From Streptomyces sp. NBC_01116 (GTDB lineage: Bacteria; Actinomycetota; Actinomycetes; Streptomycetales; Streptomycetaceae), in NCBI RefSeq assembly GCF_041435495.1, contig NZ_CP108644.1:4325501-4389500 (forward strand): DNA of 64,000 bases, in the 5' to 3' direction. This document shows, in pieces, positions 58,459 through 64,000 of this stretch. The translations under genes were made by a program, and so were the position numbers. The first letter of the stretch is position 1; every line of letters starts with the position of its first letter. Below the pieces are notes generated by a model, which ran no database searches, had not been told where the DNA came from, and saw nothing but the letters and a program-made list of their open reading frames with translations.

Positions 58459-59629
58459 CCCGGCGGCGGCGGGTCGGCAGCCCCATCGTCGGGTTCGCGA
58501 CGCCCCAGGCCGCGCCCTTGCAGACCAGTTCCTTGTAGAGGGCGGCCACGCGGCCGGTCAGGGCCGCGCTGACGGCTCGGTCGTCGGCGGTGACGTACTG
58601 GATCAGGCCCTCCTTGCGGCCCAGGGAGACGCACTGGTTGAAGTAGCGGGCCGAGATCGTCGGGAGTTCGGCGCCGGTCAGGCGGGCCGCGATGGCGTCG
58701 GCGGCCTGCCAGGCGGTGGGGACGCCCGAGGCGCACGACATGCGCAGCGGCTTGCCGCCGGGGCCCGCGACCAGGGCCGCGTCGCCGATCGCGTACACGT
58801 CCGGGTGCGAGGTCGAGCGCATGGTGGAGTCGACCACGATCTGGCCGTTGTCGGCGGTCTCCAGGGCCGTGGCCCGGGCGATCGGGTGGACCGCGAAGCC
58901 CGTCGTCCAGATCGTGACCGCGGCCGGGATGTCGCCCTCGGTGGTGGTGACCCGGTCGGCGTGCACGGCGGTGACCTCGGCGTGTTCGTGGGCGGTGATC
59001 CGCAGCCTGGTGAAGACCTTCCGCAGGTGTCCGGCCCCCTTGGGGGAGAGCCAGTCGCCCAGTGCTCCCCGGGCGGCCAGGGAGACGTCCAGGTCCGGGC
59101 GGGTCTCGGCCAGCTCCGTCGCGGCCTCCACGCCGGTGAGGCCGCCGCCGACGACGACGACCACGGGCGCGCCGGGGGCGAGGGCGGCCAGGCGCTCGCG
59201 CAGGCGCAGGGCTCCGGTGCGGCCGGCGATCTCGTGGGCGTGTTCCGTGGTGCCGGGGACGTCCTGGGTGTTCCAGGCGCTGCCGAGGGCGTACACGAGG
59301 GTGTCGTACTCCAGGTCCTCCCGCTCCCCGGCGCCGTTCGCGTCGGTGACCGAGATCGTTCTGCGGTCGACGTCGACCGCGGTGACCTTCGCGAGCTTCA
59401 GCCGGACGCCCGTACCGGCGAACATCTCGTCGAAGGGGCGGGGGCGGAGGTCCTGGCCCACCGCGAGCTGGTGCAGCCGGACGCGTTCGACGAAGTCCGG
59501 TTCGGCGTTGACGAGGGTGATGGAGACGTCCTCGCTGCGCAGACGCCTGGCGAGGCGTCCGGCCGCACTCGCTCCGGTGTAGCCGGCTCCGATGACGACG
59601 ACGCGGTGCTGCTGGATGTTCTGCTGCAT
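58418..59629 (-). CDS. NAD(P)/FAD-dependent oxidoreductase (NDH-2-like)
   Basis: 403 residues from ATG 59629 with AGGAG. Rossmann FAD site VVVIGAGYTGASAAGRLA at the N-terminus, a second nucleotide site VVVVVGGGLTGVEAATELAE, and DVYAIGDAALV for FAD contact. Related to type II NADH dehydrogenases without a membrane anchor. It sits 93 bases downstream of an ECF41-type sigma gene, an arrangement known for that group, and may be its target. Confidence 0.9.
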   Translation of the reverse strand: MQQNIQQHRVVVIGAGYTGASAAGRLARRLRSEDVSITLVNAEPDFVERVRLHQLAVGQDLRPRPFDEMFAGTGVRLKLAKVTAVDVDRRTISVTDANGAGEREDLEYDTLVYALGSAWNTQDVPGTTEHAHEIAGRTGALRLRERLAALAPGAPVVVVVGGGLTGVEAATELAETRPDLDVSLAARGALGDWLSPKGAGHLRKVFTRLRITAHEHAEVTAVHADRVTTTEGDIPAAVTIWTTGFAVHPIARATALETADNGQIVVDSTMRSTSHPDVYAIGDAALVAGPGGKPLRMSCASGVPTAWQAADAIAARLTGAELPTISARYFNQCVSLGRKEGLIQYVTADDRAVSAALTGRVAALYKELVCKGAAWGVANPTMGLPTRRRRVTADRTRATATAS

Positions 59630-59722
59630 GTCCTGCACTCCTGTCTCGCGCGGTTTCGCCCCTTGAACCGGGCAGCCCGTCGATTCCTGACAGGAGAGTG
59701 GTGTGATGCGCGTCACGCAGGC

Positions 59723-60667
59723 TTAGGTGATGCGGAGGGCCGGTTCTCCGTGGTTCGTCGCCGCCCACTGGCGCGTCGCGCGGTCGAGCTTGTCGGGGTT
59801 GGCCTGGTTGCGGAACGCGGCGATGCCGTCCGCCGTGATCTCCAGGCACAGGACCCCGATGACCCGGCCTTCGACGGTGACCACGAGCGCGGGCAGCCCG
59901 TTGGCGTACGAGACGTGGACCTCCGCCGTGCCGCCGAGGAGGTTGCGGGCCGCCTGGTTGGGGGTGAACAGGCTCCGCATGAACTTCGCGACGGCCAGGG
60001 CGCCCTCGAACGGCCTGGTGCGGGCCGGTACCTTTCCGCCGCCGTCGCCGATCGCGACGGCGTCCGCGGTGAGCAGCCGGACGAGCGGTTCGGTCCGGCC
60101 GCTGGTGGCGGCCGTGAGGAACTCCTCGACGATCCGCCGGGCGGCGGCCTCGTCGATCTCGGTCCGGGTCCGGCCCGCCGCGATGTGCTTCTTGGCGCGG
60201 TGGAACAGCTGCTGGCTCGCGGACTCCGTGGTGTCGAGGATCTCCGCGATCTTCCCGTGCGGATACGCGAACGCCTCCCGCAGCACGTACACCACCCGCT
60301 CGTCGGGGGAGAGGCGCTCCATGAGGACGAGGACCGCGTACGAGACCGATTCGCGCTGTTCGGCGGTGTCGGCGGGGCCGAGCATCGGGTCCCCGGCGAG
60401 CAGCGGTTCGGGCAGCCACTGGCCCACGTAGGTCTCGCGGCGGGCGCGCGCCGAGGTGAGCTGGTTGAGGCAGAGGTTGGTGAGGACCTTCGTCAGCCAG
60501 GCCTCGGGGACCACGATGCGGTCGAGGTCGGCGGACTGCCAGCGCAGGAACGTGTCCTGGACGGCGTCCTCGGCATCGCTCGCGGAGCCGAGGAGGCGGT
60601 AGGCGATGGCCTTCAGCCGGGGCATGGAAGCCTCGAACAGATCCACCTGGTTCCCGGTCAGCGCCAT
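59723..60667 (-). CDS. ECF41-type sigma factor (SigJ-like)
   Basis: 314 residues from ATG 60667; an ATG at 60679 with GGGGAC before it is an alternative. Sigma-2 YRLLGSASDAEDAVQDTFLRW and sigma-4 LSPDERVVYVLREAFAYPHGKIAEILDTTESASQQLFHRAKK are followed by a SnoaL-like C-terminal extension, typical for ECF41, which controls sigma activity in place of an anti-sigma. A plain TGTCAGG lies in the gap before the oxidoreductase gene (59692-59686 minus) as a possible promoter element. Confidence 0.92.
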   Translation of the reverse strand: MALTGNQVDLFEASMPRLKAIAYRLLGSASDAEDAVQDTFLRWQSADLDRIVVPEAWLTKVLTNLCLNQLTSARARRETYVGQWLPEPLLAGDPMLGPADTAEQRESVSYAVLVLMERLSPDERVVYVLREAFAYPHGKIAEILDTTESASQQLFHRAKKHIAAGRTRTEIDEAAARRIVEEFLTAATSGRTEPLVRLLTADAVAIGDGGGKVPARTRPFEGALAVAKFMRSLFTPNQAARNLLGGTAEVHVSYANGLPALVVTVEGRVIGVLCLEITADGIAAFRNQANPDKLDRATRQWAATNHGEPALRIT

Positions 60668-60772
60668 GGGCCGGATCATAACGGCCGTCCCCGGCGGTCG
60701 TTCGGAGGGCCGGTGGCGGGGTAGCCGACGTAGTACGGGGCGTGACGGTCGCGTTCCTCTCGGAGGTCGGCG

Positions 60773-61315
60773 ATGAGGTCGAACGGGCACGGGCGGGAAG
60801 AGCGTTGGCAGGACCGGTGGTGGGCGATGGGGCTGCTGGTGCTGGTGGTGTGGGTCGGCATCCAGCTGGCCTTCTACGGATGGTCGGGGTGGCCGGGCAT
60901 CCTGGTCGGCGGGTTCGTCTACGCCGGTCTGATGACGTGGCTGCTGATGCGGCGCCGGCGGCGGGACGCGCGTGCGGTGGGTACCGAGGCCGCCCGGGTG
61001 CCGGAGCTGGAGCGGCGCATCGCGAAGAACGGCGAACTGCCCGAGGATCCGGCCGAACAGGCGGCCATGGTCCGGCTGATCAGGCGGCGGGAGGAGAAGC
61101 TGCGGCGCAACCGGTGGTGGGCCCTTCCCTTCCTCGGGCTGCTCTTCGTCGGGATGCCGTTCTTCTGGTTCGCCGCGGGCAACGTGCCGGTCGGGCTGTG
61201 GGGCCTCGGCTTCGGCGTGGGGTTCATGGGCTGGATCAGCTGGTTCAACCGGCGGTTCGAACGGCGCATGGCCGCGATGCGGCGGCGGATCGAGGGTGTC
61301 GGAGGCTACGCGTAG
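60773..61315 (+). CDS. Membrane protein of four predicted helices
   Basis: 180 residues with GGAGG before the ATG. Helix pairs near residues 18-60 and 115-155, joined by a charged coiled-coil-like loop (ARVPELERRIAKNGELPEDPAEQ, RLIRRREEKLRRN) and ending in basic residues. I do not recognise the family. Divergent from the sigma gene. Confidence 0.75.
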   Translation: MRSNGHGREERWQDRWWAMGLLVLVVWVGIQLAFYGWSGWPGILVGGFVYAGLMTWLLMRRRRRDARAVGTEAARVPELERRIAKNGELPEDPAEQAAMVRLIRRREEKLRRNRWWALPFLGLLFVGMPFFWFAAGNVPVGLWGLGFGVGFMGWISWFNRRFERRMAAMRRRIEGVGGYA

Positions 61316-61321
61316 CATCGC

Positions 61322-61440
61322 CTGGCCGAGGCGGTCAGGGCGGCCGGGGCGGCCGAGGCGGTCAGGGCGATCAGGGCGCGATCGGGTCGGCCGGTTCGAT
61401 CGGTTCGGCCGGTGATTCGGTGCCGGTGGCGGTGGCGGAG
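61322..61440 (+). repeat. Degenerate GGCCGAGGCGGTCAGGGCG repeat tract
   Basis: GGCCGAGGCGGTCAGGGCG appears at about 61324 and again near 61351, followed by related GATCAGGGCG and TCGGCCGG units. Non-coding, fills the gap between two plus-strand genes. Confidence 0.55.
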
Positions 61441-61454
61441 AGAGCGGGGTCCGG

Positions 61455-62447
61455 GTGTCCGGTGGGTGGTGGTGCGCCGGGGTGCGGTGGCCCGGCGAGG
61501 CCCCTGAGCTGGGGTGGAGCAGGGGCCGCGACCGGCGGGTGAGTGTCCTCGCGTACGGGTCCGGCCTCGGGTTCCGGGCCCTCGGGGAGCGGCACTGCGT
61601 GGGAGCCCGGGGGAACGTGTGCCCGCTGGGCGCGGTGGTGCCGGGGCGCTCCACCGGCGGGCGGTGCGCGGAGTGCGCGCGGCTGGACCGGGCGCATTCG
61701 GTGGCCGCCGACACGATGGTGGACGACCCCCGGACGTACCGCGTGTACCTCGCCTGGTTCGGGCCCGGCATGGTCAAGGTCGGGATCACCGGGGAGGAGC
61801 GCGGGGCGGCCCGGCTGCGGGAGCAGGGGGCCGTGGTCTTCAGCTGGCTGGGGCGCGGGCCCCTCATGGCGGCCCGGCGGACCGAGGAGGTGCTGCGGGC
61901 GGCCCTCAAGGTGCCCGACCGGATCCCGTACGCCAGGAAGCGGGCCGTGCGCGGGCGGCTTCCCGGGCGCGAGGAGCGGGCCGCCGAGGTGGCGGAGCTG
62001 TACGGGCGGGCCGAACGGCTCGAAGGGCACGGCTGGCCCGAGTCGTTGGAGCGGCTGCCCCTCGAAGTCGTCGATCAGGTCGCCCTGTTCGGGCTGGACC
62101 GGGCGCCCGCTCCCGTCCGCTCGGTGCGGGAGCTGGTCGACGGGGGCGTCGTCGCGGGGCGGCTGGTGGCGGCGGCCGGGCCCGATCTGCACCTTGCGGT
62201 GGACGGGGTGGGCGTGGTCGTCCTGGACACGCGGCTGATCACCGGGTGGGACCTCGCCGCCGTGCCGGCGGAGGCCGTGCCCGCGAAGGCGGCGGCTGAG
62301 GGGGCCGTGTCCGAGGGAGCCGTGTCCGAGGGAGCCGTGTCCGAGGGGGCCGCGTCTGCGGGGGCCGCGTCCGCCGTGGCGGAGAGTGATGTACGTGTCC
62401 CCCTCATCGACATCGGCGGCGGCGGTGTGCAGGGTGGGTTGTTCTGA
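61455..62447 (+). CDS. DUF2797 protein with a repetitive tail
   Basis: 330 residues, GTG start chosen because the conserved WWCAGVRW start of this family follows at once. Cys/His metal positions are visible (HCVGARG, NVCPL, RCAECARL) and a GIY-YIG-like strand pair YRVYLAWFGPGMVKVGIT with a later Arg. It could be a nuclease-like protein, but activity is unproven. The last 65 residues contain a run of Ala/Ser/Glu/Gly/Val pentads. Confidence 0.82.
   Translation: MSGGWWCAGVRWPGEAPELGWSRGRDRRVSVLAYGSGLGFRALGERHCVGARGNVCPLGAVVPGRSTGGRCAECARLDRAHSVAADTMVDDPRTYRVYLAWFGPGMVKVGITGEERGAARLREQGAVVFSWLGRGPLMAARRTEEVLRAALKVPDRIPYARKRAVRGRLPGREERAAEVAELYGRAERLEGHGWPESLERLPLEVVDQVALFGLDRAPAPVRSVRELVDGGVVAGRLVAAAGPDLHLAVDGVGVVVLDTRLITGWDLAAVPAEAVPAKAAAEGAVSEGAVSEGAVSEGAASAGAASAVAESDVRVPLIDIGGGGVQGGLF
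62300..62372 (+). repeat. 15-bp repeat in the DUF2797 gene
   Basis: About five near-copies of GGAGCCGTGTCCGAG encode AVSEG pentads. Length is a multiple of three, so copy-number changes keep frame. Confidence 0.7.
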
Positions 62448-62470
62448 CCGCCGACCGAGGGAGAGCGTCC

Positions 62471-63352
62471 GTGGGGCCGGAGAGCGATGACGTGGTGCGG
62501 TTCTGGGAGCGGCTCGGGCTGCCCGGGATCATCGACGTGCACACCCACTTCATGCCGGAGCAGGTCCTGCGCAAGGTGTGGGCCTACTTCGACGCCGCCG
62601 GACCGCTCACCGGCCTGGAGTGGCCGATCACCTACCGGTACGAGGAGGAGCGGCGGCTGGAGCTGCTGCGGTCCTTCGGGGTGCTGCGCTTCACCTCCAT
62701 GCTCTATCCGCACAAGCCCGGCATGGCCCGCTGGCTGAACGGCTGGGCCGCCGACTTCGCCGCCCGGACCCCCGACTGCCTGCACACCGCGACCCTCTTC
62801 CCGGAGGACGGCGTGGAGGTGTACGTGAAGGAGGCCGTCGAGGCGGGGGCGCGGGTCTTCAAGTCGCACCTCCAGGTCGGCGCGTACGACGCCAACGACC
62901 CGCTCCTGGACCCCGTGTGGGGGCTGCTCGCGGAGGCCGGGATCCCGGTGGTCACGCACTGCGGGTCGGGGCCCGCGCCGGGGGCGTACACCGGGCCTGA
63001 GCCGATCGGGCGGCTGCTGGCGCGTCATCCCCGGCTGCGGCTGGTCGTCGCGCACATGGGGATGCCGGAGTACGCGGAGTTCCTGGCGCTGGCGGAGGCG
63101 TATCCGGAGGTCCGGCTCGACACGACGATGGCGTTCACCGACTTCAGCGAGGGGTTCAGCCCCTTCCCGGCGGCGGAGCGGGGGCGGCTCGCCGACCTCG
63201 GGGACCGGATCCTGCTCGGGACCGACTTCCCGAACATCCCCTACCCGTACGTCCATCAGCTCCGGGCGCTGGAGCGGCTCGGGCTCGGGGACGCGTGGTT
63301 GCGGGCGGTCTGTCACGGGAACGCCGCCGTGTTGTTCCCCACGAGTGCCTGA
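62471..63352 (+). CDS. Amidohydrolase-family protein (TIM barrel)
   Basis: 293 residues, GTG start after GGGAGAG. Metal motif HTHF at IIDVHTHFMP, then His in VTHCGSG, His in VVAHMG and late Asp in LGTDFPNIPY, matching amidohydrolase_2/PF04909-type decarboxylases and hydrolases. Substrate unknown. 23 bases after the DUF2797 gene, so co-transcribed. Confidence 0.88.
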   Translation: MGPESDDVVRFWERLGLPGIIDVHTHFMPEQVLRKVWAYFDAAGPLTGLEWPITYRYEEERRLELLRSFGVLRFTSMLYPHKPGMARWLNGWAADFAARTPDCLHTATLFPEDGVEVYVKEAVEAGARVFKSHLQVGAYDANDPLLDPVWGLLAEAGIPVVTHCGSGPAPGAYTGPEPIGRLLARHPRLRLVVAHMGMPEYAEFLALAEAYPEVRLDTTMAFTDFSEGFSPFPAAERGRLADLGDRILLGTDFPNIPYPYVHQLRALERLGLGDAWLRAVCHGNAAVLFPTSA

Positions 63353-63354
63353 CG

Positions 63355-63389
63355 ATTCCCTGGGGGGACGGTCGGCTTTCTCAGGGAAT
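63355..63389 (+). terminator. Hairpin after the amidohydrolase gene
   Basis: ATTCCCTG (63355-63362) pairs with CAGGGAAT (63382-63389). It lies directly upstream of the response regulator promoter region, so it may instead be an operator. Confidence 0.5.
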
Positions 63390-63440
63390 TCACAGGAACG
63401 GGTCAGGCTCCTCTCACGGGTGCCTCACAGAGTGGTCCCC

Positions 63441-64000
63441 ATGACGACGACGACCTCGCCCCAGGGGCGTACCGAACTGCTCAGGCCGGACCGTACCCCC
63501 GTGCGGGTCCTGGTTGTGGACGACGAGGCTCCGCTCGCCGAGCTGCTCTCGATGGCCCTGCGGTACGAGGGGTGGGAGGTGCGCAGCGCCGGGGACGGGG
63601 CCGGGGCCGTCCGGGCCGCGCGGGACTTCCGCCCGGACGCGGTCGTCCTGGACGTGATGCTCCCGGACATGGACGGGCTGTCCGTGCTGGGCCGGCTGCG
63701 CCGCGAGTACGACGACGTGCCGGTCCTCTTCCTGACCGCCCGGGACGCCGTCGAGGACCGGATCGCCGGGCTCACCGCCGGCGGCGACGACTACGTGACC
63801 AAGCCGTTCAGCCTGGAGGAGGTCGTGGCCCGGCTGCGCGGGCTCATCCGCCGCTCGGGCTCGGCCGTCGCCGCCGGGCGGAGCGAGTCCACGCTCGTCG
63901 TCGGGGACCTGGTGCTCGACGAGGACAGCCACGAGGTGAGCCGGGGCGGGGACGCGATCCACGTGACGGCCACCGAGTTCGAGCTGCTGCGCTTCCTGAT
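63441..64000 (+). CDS. OmpR-family response regulator, N-terminal part
   Basis: Truncated by the window end after about 186 residues. Receiver domain with acidic VVDDEAPL, phospho-acceptor Asp in VVLDVMLPDMDG, Thr in LFLTARD and Lys in YVTKPFS, then the start of a winged-helix DNA-binding domain (LDEDSHEVSRGGD, TATEFELLRFL). Resembles the TcrA/MprA type. A sensor kinase gene is likely to follow outside the window. Confidence 0.95.
   Translation, partial: MTTTTSPQGRTELLRPDRTPVRVLVVDDEAPLAELLSMALRYEGWEVRSAGDGAGAVRAARDFRPDAVVLDVMLPDMDGLSVLGRLRREYDDVPVLFLTARDAVEDRIAGLTAGGDDYVTKPFSLEEVVARLRGLIRRSGSAVAAGRSESTLVVGDLVLDEDSHEVSRGGDAIHVTATEFELLRFL

Overview
The window is a contiguous piece of a Streptomyces-type actinobacterial chromosome. 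Supporting signs are GC content that is clearly above 65 percent with strong G/C in third codon positions, frequent GTG starts, many four-base ATGA/GTGA stop-start overlaps, a fused cydCD gene, a subtilisin-inhibitor-like protein, SpoIIE/RsbW-type regulators and perfect Streptomyces ParB sites (GTTTCACGTGAAAC). The parS sites and several groups of perfect DnaA boxes suggest a core region near the replication origin. I see no integrase, transposase, insertion sequence, plasmid gene or CRISPR array.

Layout. 1-5568: cytochrome bd oxidase genes cydA (5' end outside the window), cydB and fused cydCD. 5842-14018: a DevS-like sensor kinase, a HAD phosphatase, an LLM-class flavin oxidoreductase, a KptA-type RNA 2'-phosphotransferase, and a coupled minus-strand operon of M24 peptidase, hydrolase/SDR fusion and MerR regulator. 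14388-17981: two ABC ATPase/permease pairs in one operon. 18285-22775: a putative DNA-binding coiled-coil protein, a HAD phosphatase coupled to serS, and pheA. 22874-29079: a copper-handling block (DyP peroxidase, CopC-CopD fusion, PCuAC, Sco, YcnI-like). 29373-37042: regulators and housekeeping genes, including two RsbW-like ATPases, aminopeptidase P, a SpoIIE-type phosphatase with a degraded metal motif, a degenerate primase/polymerase-like protein and a SEC-C protein. 37224-43612: a glycerophosphodiesterase, an HtrA protease, tRNA-Ser(TGA), small or hypothetical proteins, an intact primase/polymerase domain protein and a small secreted protein. 43850-51332: a five-gene operon that resembles the mycobacterial igr (cholesterol side-chain) operon, a SigE-type ECF sigma factor and an acyl-CoA synthetase. 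51446-56578: a 1417-residue PAS/receiver protein whose kinase core looks degenerate, and an SSI-type protease inhibitor. 56877-64000: tRNA-Ser(GCT), tRNA-Arg(ACG), small membrane proteins, an FAD oxidoreductase beside an ECF41-type sigma factor, a DUF2797 protein, an amidohydrolase and a truncated OmpR-type response regulator.

How parts fit together. Respiration (cydAB, cydCD and the DevS-like kinase next door) and copper delivery to cuproenzymes (Sco, PCuAC, CopCD, YcnI) form two redox modules. The igr-like operon plus the nearby FadD would activate and shorten a CoA-linked side chain; two separate palindromes in front of these two units suggest they are repressor-controlled. The most notable non-gene signals are the parS and DnaA-box set, which point to chromosome organisation and DnaA titration. 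The most notable proteins are those that keep a fold but lose catalytic residues: the 1417-residue kinase-like protein, the SpoIIE-type phosphatase and the first primase/polymerase-like protein.
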